From: Urechis unicinctus
Lineage: Eukaryota > Annelida > Polychaeta > Xenopneusta > Urechidae
DNA: 64,000 bases
NCBI GenBank assembly: GCA_034190875.2
Contig: CM067346.1
Coordinates: 45,312,255-45,376,254 of the forward strand
Direction: 5' to 3'
The position numbers were made by a program, and so were the translations under genes. Positions 35,208 to 51,639 of this stretch are shown here, piece by piece. Below the pieces are notes generated by a model. That model saw nothing but the letters and a program-made list of their open reading frames with translations. It had not been told where the DNA came from and ran no database searches. Within the stretch, counting starts at the first letter, position 1, and each line of letters starts with the position of its first letter.

Positions 35208-36465
35208 AATGTAGTAGTTGTAGTAGTAGTAGAAGTAGCGTTAACTGTCACAGACGCAGCAGAAGTGTTTGAACAAGTAGTAGCTGAAGCAATAGTAGAA
35301 ATAGTTGTAGCAGGGGAGGACGTAGGGTAATTAATACTGGTAATAGCTGTAGATTAGTAGAAGAAGAAATAGAAGATGAAGTATTAATAGGTAACGAGTA
35401 GAAGTTGTAGAAATGTAAGTAGAAATAGTTGTAGTAGTTTTAGCGGTAGGGGTAAAATAATAGAGGAGGTAGTACTAGTAAAAGTAGTAGTTTTAATTGT
35501 AGTACTAGTGATCATTATCGTTGTAGTAGTAATTGTAGGAGTAGGAGCATTAGTGCAAGTAGCAGAACATGTCATAGTAGCTGAGGTAGTAGAATAAGTG
35601 GCATTGGTGGTATTAATAGTTGTTGTGTAGTAGAAATAACCTCTTGAAGTAATATTTGTAGAAGTAGTTGTAGCAAGTATTGGTAAACATAATATAAGAC
35701 GTCGTAGTGGTGGTAGTGAATGTAAAAGGTAATAGTGGTTGTATAAGAAAGTGTGGTTTTCGAAGTACTAGTGGTTGTAGAAGAAGCAGTGGTTGTTAAA
35801 GTAGAGGTGGTTGTATAAGTAGTAGTGGTTGCGTAAGTAGAAGTGGTTGTAGAAGTAGATGTGGTTGTAGAAGTAGTAGTGGTTGTGTGAGTAGTAGTAA
35901 TTTTTAGAGCAGTAGTGGTTGTAGAAGTAGTAGTGGTTGTAGAAGAAGCAGTGGTTGTAAAAGTAGTAGTGTTTGTAGAAGTAGTAGTGTTTGTATAAGT
36001 AGTAGTGGTTGTAGAAGTAGTATTGGTTGTATAAGTAGTTGTGGTTGTATAAGTAGTAGCGGTTGTATAAGTAGTAGTGATTGAAGAAGTAGTAGCGGTT
36101 GTATAAGTAGTAGTGGTTGTATAAGTATTAGTGGTTGTAGAAGTATTAGTTGTTATATAGAAGCAGTGGTTGTAAAATAAGTAGTGGTTGTGTAAGAAGT
36201 AGTGGTTGTAGGAATGGTAGTGGTTGTAGAAGAAGCAGTGGTTGTAGAAGTAGTAGTGGTTGTAGAAATAGTAGTGGTTGTAGAAGTAGTAGTGGTTGTA
36301 GAAATAGTAGTGGTTGTAGAAGTAGTAGTGGTTGTAGAAATAGTAGTGGCTGTAGAAGAAGTAATGGTTGTAGAAGAAATATGTCTAGTTTTACTGATAG
36401 CGGTATTAGTGGAAGTAATTATATTACAAGTAGAGGTTATAGGTGTAGAAATAGCAGCAGTCGGC
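35208..36465. repeat. TAG-rich repeat: (AGTAGTAGTGGTTGTAGA)n and relatives
   Basis: The left part (35208-35700) is degenerate GTA/GTAGTAG. The right part is an 18-bp unit, AGTAGTAGTGGTTGTAGA, most regular at 36200-36350. Ser-Gly-Cys-Arg and Thr-rich ORFs arise because 18 is a multiple of three. Confidence 0.95.
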
Positions 36466-37385
36466 ATGACTGTATGGAGGGAGGGAGGCAATGAGTGATA
36501 GGTGTATACATTTTTACTTTGTGAACAATTAATATAATTCAATCGGAGTTATCATGTTTCATTCGCCCATGTAATGATGGGCGAGACGGTGAAATATGGT
36601 GGTCATTACAGAATCAAAAGTCTGCGTTATATGTATTCAGTCCATTTGTTACCAAAATATCCCCTTCGCGTCAATTATTCCTATTTCTCAACTTAATTAG
36701 GGAATCGATACACACAAATTGTGCCTTAATCGCCGGCGAAATCTAAGGGAACTGACAAGTTAAAGCGAGGTGGGTGGGTGGGATGGGGTCAGGAGGTTAG
36801 CAGACTGTAGGCAACACCGCCTGTACCCTCGGAGAATCTGCAGTGACCTATCGGGCGGGAAATTTTGAGTGAGTGATACCAACAAAGGTTACGTCATCGC
36901 GCGCATGCGTGTTCAAGTGGTACGATTGTCGGTAAACAGGTAATTGAAAACGAGTCTGGTATAAGCATAAGGGGGTCATGTAAAGTTCGCGCCTCTTCTG
37001 CGGGGTCAGGAATATAGGAGCCAGGACACGCTTCCTCTTCTTCGAGTCGGTTGAATCCGCTGAAAACCGTCTACATTGATGATAACAAAGTTGACCGCTA
37101 TGTTTGCAATTCAGCTGGGGCGTCCTTTTGGTATGGCAACATGCGGGTTGGATATTTTCGTTACAGAACAACGCAAAAGTGAGGTTTCAATTTGGAGAAG
37201 AAATAATTCATTTATCAGATACTAAATATTAGACTTGTTCTGTCAGATCGCCTTCTTTTTTTAAACAACAGTGAGTCGTGTTAAGGACAGACGCGCCTCA
37301 TCGCCTAATTTGGATTTCAATGAACAATGACGGTCCTGGATGGCGAGAAGCATTCTATTTATTATTCCATTAATGATTAAGTAAC
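36466..37385. other. No gene recognised
   Basis: A 107-codon minus-strand ORF (36848-37171) has no recognisable domain. A strong NRF1-type word (CGCGCATGCGTG) lies at about 36899, inside that ORF. Nothing else is supported. Confidence 0.45.
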
Positions 37386-41369
<3,984 letters not shown>

Positions 41370-41516
41370 ATCAATCTCTCTCCCTATCTCTCTTCCTCCC
41401 CCACTCACTCTCTATCTCTCTCTCTCTTTCCCCTCCTCTCTCTCTCTTTCTTTTTTTTTCTCTCTCTCGCTCTCTCTCTACATAAACACACACATATATA
41501 TATATTAATATATATA
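41370..41516. repeat. (CT)n pyrimidine tract followed by short (CA)/(TA)
   Basis: TCTC-rich pyrimidines to about 41479, then CACACA and TATATA. Confidence 0.9.
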
Positions 41517-42407
41517 TGTAGTTTTAACTAATTAACAACTACATAAGCATACATATCCACTTGATTCTCGTCGATTACAGTTAGCCGTGGAACTTTCCTA
41601 GAGACGATGTTTACGACATGGACGAACCTGGCTTCGTCATGTCGAATTGAACGCCCTAATTGGGTTCATACCAGGTAATAATCTTAAACTAGGGTCGATC
41701 GTGTATTTAATGAAGTAATTTAACGTGGGATTTGATTTTCTTAATTATGGTAATGTATTAAATATCAAGTATTCTCAAAGAGTAATTCAAATCTGACACA
41801 GGCTCGATTGTCTTCCCACCGAAAAAAAATTCGATTCAGCTCACCGGTAAATGTGATCTTCTCAAGCCCATAGACAATCAATGCTCCTAAAATAGACCAA
41901 CAATGGTCAACCAAGCTTCAACATCAACGGCTGGAAATTATCGTGCGCGCATTCGTGAATCACACAATGAGGAAAGTGACACATGTCTGATATAGCCCGG
42001 ATGTAGGCAGTGTAAGTAAGTCACCGTGGCCCGATGCTTATTAGATCATATAATTGAGGCCTATGGTTTGAAGAGGAGGATGACTGAGGTTGATGTTTGG
42101 GAGGAACTGAGGTTTGTCGAGTTGGGGTGCGGGGTAGTGTGGGGGGCTGGATTAAGCGTTGTTAACAGGAGTCGCTCGTTTAAACATCGTAATATAATCG
42201 TAAACGATCTGACGTAAATCACTTCCCATTTGCATATGATCCCCTTATAATTCTCTTTGCGTGAGATTCGCGCTAGATAATGGTAATAATATGATATACC
42301 CGAAATTGGATGTCCGCAGCCTATTTTCACCTGCTTCATTTGAGTGTGAGTGTTGAATCCTCGAGTTCGGATATTGTAGGCAGCCGATTGAAAAAGGGTT
42401 GGGGGCA

Positions 42408-42478
42408 TGATGGGTAGAGTGGGGTGGGGTGGGGTGGGGTAGGAGTGGGGTGGGGTGGGGTAGGAGTGGGGTGGCGAT
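42408..42478. repeat. (GGGGT)n G-rich tandem repeat
   Basis: Blocks of GGGGT separated by AGGAGT, giving at least ten runs of four Gs in about 70 bp on the plus strand. Strong quadruplex potential. Confidence 0.9.
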
Positions 42479-43129
42479 GGGAAGATGAAGAATTATATCA
42501 CAGCGGATAAGACCATCGTGTAATTCGTGAAAGAGTCGCTTCAATAGCTGTCAATGACAGCTGCAAAGTTTATTTGATAATGTTCGTGTAATTTACCCGT
42601 ATTGTCCAACGATATAACAGCGTAATATCCGCGGCCCTTTCAATGCTATCGCCTTTGGTGAGAGGTCTACAAATCATGATGTGTAGAGGTTAGCATGAAG
42701 CCAATGCAGCCCTCTAACCTAGCACACGTGGTGAATTGTAATAAAGTCTTTATGAATATGTATGGCCATTTGAATCCTGTGCTCAATTCATTTTAAACTG
42801 TGTTAAACAAATATATATTTGAATCTCGACTGAACGCGACAGAATGAACCCGTTGCACAAAGCTAATGTTTTAATAAATACGGCGAGTTTTTGAGAATGT
42901 AACATAGCAATGTGCGGTTATATTTGCATGTTGTAAAGCTTAATCAATCATTTAGTGATGTCGACATGAAATGCAATGGTATATGATCTAACAGCGAAGC
43001 GACTTACACTGTAGCTGCAATAAATATAATTTTTGTTTGAATCTACTGAAATTGAGAAATTGACATCATTTTTTTCATAAATCGTTCATATATTGTAAAT
43101 TAAGCATAAAACTTAAGATCCATGTGGAT

Positions 43130-45273
43130 TTAAACTGGATCACACCGATTAGAACTTTGGATATATAGAGTTCCGATAAGTGCCGAACCAACCACGAACA
43201 TTGCCGAACTAGCGAGAGAAGCGAAGAAAGCCCAGCCTGGTACCAGGCGGATTGGGGGCTGCGGGATAGAAGCGTAGTTGTACCCTTCAACCGCATACCA
43301 CGTCACACCTGACAAACCAGCAACACCTGTAATCAATCAATAACTCAATCAGACAAAGGTGAAATGCACTAGTTCTGAAGAAATGAAACCTGATCTTCCT
43401 TTGTCAGTGCACGTGCAATATTGAAGTCATCTAATTTAGGATACGTTCATTACTCATCGGTCGAGGATGACCAGGCAGGCGAGGGAAGGGCCATGAATCG
43501 TTCAGCAATTTATAACACAACTTACGCTCCCATTATCAAATCATCCATTTTAATAAAATAAAATACACAGCATCTGCGATGAGTCAGCGTTTCAGCATTG
43601 TACACCCCTGTTCTACGACATGGACCTGTATGATAATGAGGAACCCGCGAACATATGTTGGTACATCATAACGTGAAAAATATTCACTTAGATCAATAAC
43701 GGGCTTTCTTAATCCGCAACCCTACCCTCCTCACAAACCGCTTATATATTAAACAAATTATATAAAACTGTTCAAGTGTCTTAGGGTGAGGGGCGTTTAA
43801 AGACTCGGGTGCTTGTGGGACTACATAACGACTGTCTTGCGAAGAAGTTCCAGCTGTCAGAAACGTTATGACACTAAAAATATCTTTCAGGGCGTTATGA
43901 CAGAAAAACATATATCTTACAGATGTTAATTGCGTCAAAATATCTGACGATAAGACGCATTTCATAAATAAAAACAAGCCCGCCTAAAATACATACCCGC
44001 GAAAACGAAGAATATGATTGAGGCGATAACGACGTCACGACTTCTCGTACACAGCCAGCAAAAGAAAAGTATGATGCCGATGATGGAAAATAGTCCCGAT
44101 GACGCCATGATGATCTGGCACGCTCTCTGAAAAACTGCACGACATAACACAATTACAATTGAAACAATTGTTATCGACGGAACGTTTTCGTCACAATACA
44201 CTTTCACAAAGATAAATGGTTTTATTTATACCAAAGTAGTAGAAACTTTCGGGACAAAACTCGAGACAATTCCAGGCCAAACAACACACATGTTATGTAC
44301 CAATACGCCATCAATGCCTTCGTAGAATCCAGCTGATCAACAGATGGCAACTCAAACTGTTTTGACGAACTGCACTTTGTCTGAATCATAACGTAGTGCC
44401 GCGATGTTCATTTCGAACTTTTCTGTCGTCATTAGATCACTTTGATTAATGGCGGAATTTTTTTTAGGTTTGCCAATATAGTCACGAAACGCTCCTCAAT
44501 GTTTATGACTGAGCCGCAACGAGTTTGTTCGCTGAATGGATCGATTTTTGATGTATCTGCGATCCGTCGCGGCTATGTAACTATCATCACAATTTGCAAT
44601 AGCAGTTAATTGGAATTATTTGATAACGAATTTGCGCCGAAAACTGATAAAACAATCAGATGTGATCGTGTTTGGGTCGCTTCACAATTTCGGCATGGAG
44701 TACCACGCTTTGACTGTGGTCAGCTTGACGTACTGACTGGAGTTGTCAGTTATGTTCGCATGGATATTGCCCTCAAAAGTTTACACATTACACACAAACA
44801 CGAACCTGATATATCAATGAGATTCTTCAGAGCTAAATAAACACAACCGATACGAATACGCTCGTTAACGCACACACGCACGCAATGACTAAAAACAGAC
44901 ACTTACACATAAATACATACATCCGCACAGACACACATCAGTACACAAATGAAAAGTGCATACAACGGATGAATTTCGTGGTGAGAATATCGCGACGAAA
45001 AGGGATAAAGAGCACAGCAGAATAAAGCTCTCAACAATATACGTGTACTCGCAGCGGCTTACCTGGCAGTGTACTGTAGTCCCCCATCACCCAGTCACAG
45101 CTCCAAACGCTTTCATTCGCCTCGAACTTGACACATTTCCTCCACAAACCCTCCAACTCACTTCTACCCGTTACGTCCAGGTGCCGCCATTCCGCACCGA
45201 CAACGCCTGCTATGAAAGCCGCTATGCAGACCACCAGCAGGAGACACAGACAGCCTACCGCGCACTTATTCAT
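43130..45273 (-). CDS. Claudin/PMP22-superfamily tetraspan membrane protein, 3 exons
   Basis: Coding exons on the minus strand: 45273-45063, 44134-43997 and 43326-43130, giving 181 residues. Splice sites are consensus (donors GTAAGC and GTATGT; acceptors TCGTGCAG and GATTACAG). The first extracellular loop has the claudin-family W-GLW-C-C signature: W29, GLW 42-44, C47, C59. Four hydrophobic segments lie at about 4-26, 78-99, 105-120 and 144-168. An N-E-S sequon is at 53 and the C-terminal tail is very short, ending CDPV. The family forms or regulates cell junctions or acts as small tetraspan proteins in the plasma membrane; the exact role here is unknown. Met at 45273 is chosen because claudins start just before TM1; an upstream in-frame Met at 45318 would add 15 residues. 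It could equally be an invertebrate EMP/PMP22-like or stargazin-like member. Confidence 0.85.
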
Positions 45274-45379
45274 CCCGGTTAACAGTCTAAGTAACTTCAC
45301 TTCATAACAGAAATACATAAGCGATAATTAGGCAGAAAATGCAAGGTATGGTCCAATATTCACTCCGTAGATGACGCTA

Positions 45380-45440
45380 TATGAGCGAGGAATTTCTTTG
45401 TTGTCAGCGAGGAAGCGACGTTGAGCTCGCGAGAAAACCG
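45380..45440 (-). promoter_or_regulatory. Probable promoter of the claudin-like gene
   Basis: On the minus strand TCTCGCGAG (45426-45434) matches nine bases of the TCTCGCGAGA promoter motif known from BANP/ZBTB33 targets. A CATATAG sequence lies about 45 bp downstream. Both sit 100-160 bp upstream of the chosen ATG. Confidence 0.4.
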
Positions 45441-47430
45441 CGACCTGGGAACTTTCCTCTCACAAAAACACCACCACCATTCTGATAACTACGCGTTCCC
45501 CTACACAAGTCACCATCCAATGGCAACTTCATACCGTCCACCTAGACAGATGCGTATGACTAATCTGCACAAACAGAGTTCATCAATATTCGACAGGTAA
45601 TAAACCCCTCGAAATTCGGCCACAGGTACTTGATAAACTTTCCCCGTATCTAAGGTGACTGCATGCAGGTGAGTTGATGAAGAGTACAACGCGACTGTAT
45701 TGAGGGACCATAGTTGACAGCGCACGCCAACTTCTGGTCACAATAGCAATATGTGTCAAGTGCCTCCATTCACCCATTGACGAGTTTTGTTTACCACAAA
45801 ATGAAGTATTTATGCGCTTTTGACAGGCTGCGGATTTGTTATTGCGCGTGAATGGGAACGCCAGAGGACGATAGCAACGCAACGGTATATGTGATATCCA
45901 GTGTTGTCCCATCTAACACTTACACGTGATAAACTTCGTTGGTTGAGTATTGGATAACCAGTGATTTTGACCATTCAATTTCACTTTTAGTTCACTGCGA
46001 ATAAAACATTGATACCACAGAGAGAATCAAGAAAAGTACAATAAAACCTGTCTCACGAGACACATATTCATGGCGGACATCTGCGTATAACGGACAGGAT
46101 TTAAGCATTACACTCTCTATGGCACACATGTTCGACGCTACGCTCACATGACACTAGCCTGCGCGGAAGCCGATGCGCAAGGAGATCGAAAGTATTACTG
46201 TCCACCAGGCTGATGTCATTGCCATTAGCAAACATTGTCTAAATCATACTCGAGCGCAGTGCCTTAAGCGTCCGCTCTCACTACGTAAGCAATACATCCC
46301 GTCGTATTCTGTTTGGCTTCTTCTTAATATGTCCTCAGTATTTGTAGCCCATGATCGACTAACAACATCATCGTTAAACCAATACCACAGACACGAAATA
46401 TCACCAGAGGTGACAATCTTTAGTTTTGTTATGATCACAATCAAAGCCACCATGTCTCGCCGCTTTATGTTATATAACGAATCTTTAAAATCTTTAAATC
46501 AACATCATGATTAATACAAGAGTATAGGAAGAAGAACAGTAAACTGACTTCTCTTTATTGATGACATATGTTCATTTTATCCGCAGCAGTCTGTCGGCGC
46601 TGTGTTTCTACGGAAGTCAATAGATAGTTCGAGAAGACTTTTATGTTCTAAGCTACTTGGTCGTCAATTTTATTGGATGTTGGCCATACTACGTAATCAG
46701 ACGTGAAGGATGACGTCACGTTAGCTGTCTGCAGAAAAAAAAACATCTGGCGGAACTGACAGCAATACACAAACTTAAGAAGCATTTCCTTGTACGTGGC
46801 TTAGCTAATTCGGAGCGAATCCCCGAAAATACACCCCACTCTATGCCGCTTGTCAAGTCTTCCGCTAAAACGTTCAATCTACGTCATTTATCAATGTCTT
46901 CTCAAGAAGTATATAGTGTGGAGATTCTTATTCACTTTGATAATAGTTGAAGAGCGCACATTCTCCTCTGAACTACATACTTCAGTCTTCAATACTGCCT
47001 TATCGCCATCTCGCTCATCGTCATGACAACCACGACAGCTCCAACCACGCCCGCTGCATCCGCTGCACTAACAGCTATCACTCACATCTGGAACACAACA
47101 TGCCTACCCAGCGCTGACACCGCCAACATCCCCACCTCTTTAGCCTAGATTACCATACTGCCAAACGACCCCACCCCCAAACCACCTTTACCGCTGCCCA
47201 CACTACAGACATCACCAATCGCTAGCACCCGTCATTGACAGGACTCCCAAGCTGCCCGCCGCATACCATAGACAATGTACTGTTTCCGCGTATTTCGTCG
47301 ACAATAGGATAAGCTCACTATCATAATTTGATCTAAACTTAAAAGCGTATAGTGCCATTATTGCTGTGATATCATCCACCATACCACTCTCATGACAGGT
47401 TAAACTAATCACAAGATTTTTGAAATTTAC
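45441..47430. other. No gene recognised
   Basis: ORFs of 109-113 codons (45583-45912 minus, 46173-46514 plus) show no known domain. A possible transposon end (TACAATAAAACCTGTCTCAC) lies at 46039-46058. A Thr/Pro/Ala-rich 41-codon ORF lies at 47023-47148 (plus) and is probably chance. Confidence 0.4.
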
Positions 47431-47439
47431 TCCTGCAGC

Positions 47440-48580
47440 CTTTCACAAAAGCCCTCAAGTTCCTCTGGGGTGAATAGAACCGCAGTATAACCTGAATGTC
47501 CGGAACTCTGTTGCTTTCCACATTGTCAATTAATCCAATGTTCTAGGTTTTTTCTGTTGAATTCTGATGAAATTTAAGGTTTGATGTCCAGCAGATAGTC
47601 TGAATGGCAGGGTACCGTCTTTCCATGTTAATGAAAGTCGTTTTGTCACTCGTAGATCTATGCAAAGCATTGGACCAATGGGAAACAGCCTAATCATGTC
47701 CATCTATCTAAGTCAAAGATAACACTAAGCGAATTATGGTGTTCCTTGTAGTCTTGACTGCTAAATGATTCATCTGTCATACAAGAACCAGGGTATAGAA
47801 ACATCCTTCTGGCATCATAGTCACCTCGAACTTCACAAGCATCACAACGATATCTGCCATTACATTGCACTGTTCCTTTCACAAGAGCTCTTGCTGGAGC
47901 ATGACGTATGATACATCTCACAATTACAGGAAACAAGCCAACATACATTGCATATGAAGCACATTATCCACCAAATATTTCAATTCATCTGTAAAATCCT
48001 TTAGAAAATCTAAATTGGAAGGTTCATGAGACTCGGAATATGATCCAACGATGTATGGCTTTCTTTGAGGATGATTTACAAACCAGCCAAAGTGAAGTAT
48101 TTGTTGAGTCGTAAATGGGCAATTTGCAATTTTGAAAGAAAGCTCAAGAACTTCAACATCACACAGCATTAGAGGTAGCAGTGCTGTTTGGAGACCTTTT
48201 GCGAGACCAAAGTAATCATAGTTGCCACCAATAAGCAGATAATAGATCAAATCTATCACTAAGACTTACCAATGTGGCAATAATCCACAAGTTATCTTGT
48301 TAAAATCATCTCACTGTTATAGTTACTAAACACCCACTCGTACATTCAAACCTAAATCAATGACCTGATATCTGTGATATGCAGATATTGCTTGAAGTTC
48401 GTAATAATGATGTAGCTTGATCCGGAACATCAGCATCAGTGAGCTGACCAAGAACTAAGAGATGTTTGGTGGTGGTAGTCAACGGCACACTGTATTCTGT
48501 CGCCCACTTAGCAAGAGACTTTCTAATTATTGTGCCGTTTTCTTCGATTTCCTTTGCCTCAAACTCATCATCCCTTGAGA
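47440..48580 (-). mobile_element. Degraded CACTA/EnSpm-type DNA transposon transposase
   Basis: Minus-strand conceptual fragments match, in order, the conserved blocks of animal EnSpm-like transposases. An N-terminal LAKWATEYSV block lies at about 48500. Then come CPFTTQQILHFGWFVNHPQR (about 48120-48060), HAPARALVKGTVQCNGRYRC (about 47900-47850) and an EEHH-like KEHHN (about 47735). A KPRTLD...WKATEF block follows near 47530. The pieces lie in different frames and carry stops (for example, frame changes between 48259-47924 and 47948-47694), so it is inactive. Terminal inverted repeats were not identified. The family assignment is from remembered conserved motifs. Confidence 0.65.
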
Positions 48581-48620
48581 GATAACATGTGTGGCAGAAG
48601 CGGGTTTTCGTGCCAAGCTG

Positions 48621-48641
48621 CCTCCCACTCTAGGTGGGAGG
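48621..48641. repeat. Short perfect hairpin
   Basis: CCTCCCAC and GTGGGAGG flank a 5-base loop. It sits just beyond the coding part of the CACTA relic and might belong to its subterminal region. Confidence 0.6.
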
Positions 48642-48711
48642 CCTGACTCGCGCAGTGCATGTTGGGTGATGTGTTTTGTTCATTTGTTGCACTTGCGAAT
48701 TAATGTACTTT

Positions 48712-48768
48712 TATATTGATGTTTCCTGTGTATATTGATGTTTCCTGTGTATATTAATGTTTCCTGTG
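48712..48768. repeat. 19-bp tandem repeat, 3 copies
   Basis: TATATTGATGTTTCCTGTG is repeated three times, the third with one change. Confidence 0.9.
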
Positions 48769-50046
48769 TTTTTATATAATGTATAACATTTATAGTATTT
48801 TTATGTCTATGCATTTATTATGATGTTAACATATCGCATTGAAAACCGCGTGGTGAGTTCTATTAAGTGGAATCATACTGCTGGTATTCATGTAAGTCAG
48901 AGGTGTTGTGGAGGTCCTGTAAAGCGGGACCTATAAACGGCCACCGACTGTCTTGAATTATCGCCAGTTGCTCTGAACCAATAGTTGTGGCTGAATCATA
49001 ACTGAAGTTAAGCTAACAGAAAGTCTGGTAACGATGCCATTTCGCTATTTGAACCCTTCCACTTGCATGCTACACGTGCACCTTCTACTACATCAATAGC
49101 CCTCCCAATGGCATCAACTAGTTCAATATGGTTGTGATCTGGATTAGGCAAGGCACTCGCCCCTGGTGTTTTGAACGGGCGAGGGGCAGTATGGCAGAAT
49201 CTTTAAGGATATAAGCAAATATGCTCCTTCTCGCAATGGAGACAAGAGACAATTTAAAAAACTTACATTTTCATATCCATAAATGTCTCAACATCAATCT
49301 TGCCTAGAATGCAACAACAGCCATACTCCTTAATCAACAGAATCAACGAAATCCAACACAATATTAAGAATTGTTGTCCAACATGGCTACCGTGCGTATC
49401 GAAAACGTGAGCGATATCACAGCGATAAAAATAAATTATGTTGCATTGTGGGAGTCGGCCATGTTGAGTTTTTGAACAAAGTTTCATGATGTGCCGTATT
49501 TTAGCGCTCAAACAGAACAATTAGACAAAACTGTAGTAATAAAAACATTCCTCGTGTCATTTTGTGATATAATCTTTCATTTTGTCCCGAATTTGTGGCA
49601 TGGAGGGGTTTTGTAAGTTTTTAGCGAGATCATCTGTCATTTTGACTTCGGAACCTTAGAAATTTCGCAGGCGGCTCTACGCCTCTACAGAGCGGCTGTG
49701 AGAGACCGAAAGTACTAAATAGCGCGGCGCTGTCAGAGGCGGAGTTTCTTTGCCAAGTTCTGGATGTACACATGCACCTTGCTGTCACTATCTGAGTAGT
49801 CCCACAATTATCAGATTATGGGTGTCTGTGAGGTCAAAATATCACTAGGGGAATGGAAGTTCCTTTGACACCATCATTGCCAATCAAATGTCTCTTCAGA
49901 CCTTGCTGCTATTTATCCTAAACTTATTTACGATCACACAGGGATATTATACAGCAATACAGGCATTTCAAGGTTGATCACTTAAAGTATGCATCTTGAG
50001 GTAGAAATGGGTTGACTGTGGTGGTTGAAAGAACTTGGTTAAGCAG
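48769..50046. other. Intergenic stretch, no gene recognised
   Basis: Small inverted repeats occur (AGGTCC/GGACCT near 48910; CTCGCCC/GGGCGAG near 49153 and 49178). An 85-codon minus-strand ORF at 49263-49520 ends beside a GTAAGT donor but has no recognisable domain. Part of it may be the remainder of the CACTA element. Confidence 0.4.
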
Positions 50047-50160
50047 TATGGTTGACACGTCTCAATATTCAGGGTGGATGGGTGGTAGCTATGGGTATTC
50101 ATATGGTTGACACGTCTCAATATTCCGGGTGGCTGGGTGGTAGCTTTGGGTGTTCATATG
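50047..50160. repeat. 55-bp tandem repeat, 2 copies plus remnants
   Basis: TATGGTTGACACGTCTCAAT opens units at 50047 and 50102. A third start at 50157 quickly diverges, and a decayed copy lies near 50289. Confidence 0.9.
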
Positions 50161-51639
50161 GTTGACCCTAGCACTGCAAGACGCTTCTTGTTTGGTATGT
50201 ATCACCGTCCTTGCGGGGTTAGGTGGACTCTTCTCATTATTCAGTGACAGTCGGGTGATGACAGCTGTGACTTGTGTGAGTATTCAAATGTTTGACTCTT
50301 CTCAATATTCAGTGGGATGACATATGTAAGTATTCTTTACAATGGTTAATGAATTATATTTAAAATCCAATTGATTGAGTGCTCTAGATATTCGATAAGT
50401 TGACATATTGAAATTTTTAGTCAGTAGACAACATGGTTTGACTAATATATAAAGCAAAAGCTCCAATTAAGTGACATTTGATCGTTAGGCAACGGCTATA
50501 TTCCTTGAATAGATTAATTATCAGCTTAATTGCAAGTAAGTTGTAGCATTCCGGTTAACTGTCATGTGTTGATATCTTAGGAAACGTGCAATTGACCCGA
50601 AATGTCACAGACTAAGCTACCGCAGACAATGAACGACAGATTTAGCAGGTTAGAAAAACCAACTGGTATATTATATAATATTGCACAACATATTTTGCGG
50701 GTCCAAAGAAGTACATTATTCACTCCGTTTGGTTGAAAACATAGGGAGTCTAGCGCTTGTATTCACCGTCGCTAAGGCATCATAGCGCGCAATGCATTTT
50801 GGATGCCCCGAAAAACCCAGAAGACCGATAAGCTCCATTGTCTGTCATAAACACACATCGCCTCTGTTCGTGTTGGTTGTTGAGTATATATTCTGAAAGT
50901 GTCTCTGTTGTAGTTGGGGTGCTGTACAGAAAATAAATATGACCGGCGACAATGTCCAAGTGCAGTCTGCGTCCCAGACTCCAGGGGTTCCGCTACTCTT
51001 CTCGCCCTAGAGTCTACGAAAAGATAATGTCTTAAACTGGCGCGTCCGAATATTCATTAGACACGTTCGTTAATCTTCGTGACCAATCAACGCAAAGGTT
51101 GTGACCCGGATTGACCTTAATTGCGCGTGTCTGGCTTGTGATACGCATCCTCGGTTCTATGTGAGGTCATTGACATTGTAGTGGTCTGCGTCCAATGAGA
51201 ACACATTGAATGTCTTCTGGAATTATGGGGCGTCTCAAAAGTTCAAATTGACACCACAACAAGCGCTTTAATCGCTTAGCTCCACGATAGTATGTATATG
51301 TAATAGTCAGTTAAAAAGAAGCAGTTGTGTGTCTCCTTCTCTCGCCGACTGTGTGATTAACGGTGCCACTCAGCGTGAAACAACAAATCGGAGTGTTGTT
51401 GAATGTGTGCCCGGCTCATAATAATCACTCGTCCGGATGGATAAGTTCTTCGGAACTTGTAGAACTAACCAATGAGAGACAACGACTCAAAAGTACCCGA
51501 GAGTGACCGAGAGACACGGCTTGTGATTGGAGCATCCCAAATCTGGGATGCCTGTCCAGTTCAAGACATTAAGGTCTCCTAGACCTGAAGGCGAGACTAT
51601 TGAATATCAGTAGCATGTAAACAGCGCCCGCAACCATCA

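Noticed and set aside
36150-36542. Ser-Gly-Cys-Arg and Thr-rich ORFs
   Set aside because: The 18-bp unit is a multiple of three, so the frames stay open by chance.
46039-46110. Possible end of a second MITE (AAAACCTGTCTCACGAGAC followed by CGTATAACGGACAGG)
   Set aside because: Only one plausible end was seen and no matching inverted partner; too weak to call.
47023-47148. 41-codon Thr/Pro/Ala-rich ORF
   Set aside because: C-rich low-complexity sequence; nothing supports translation.
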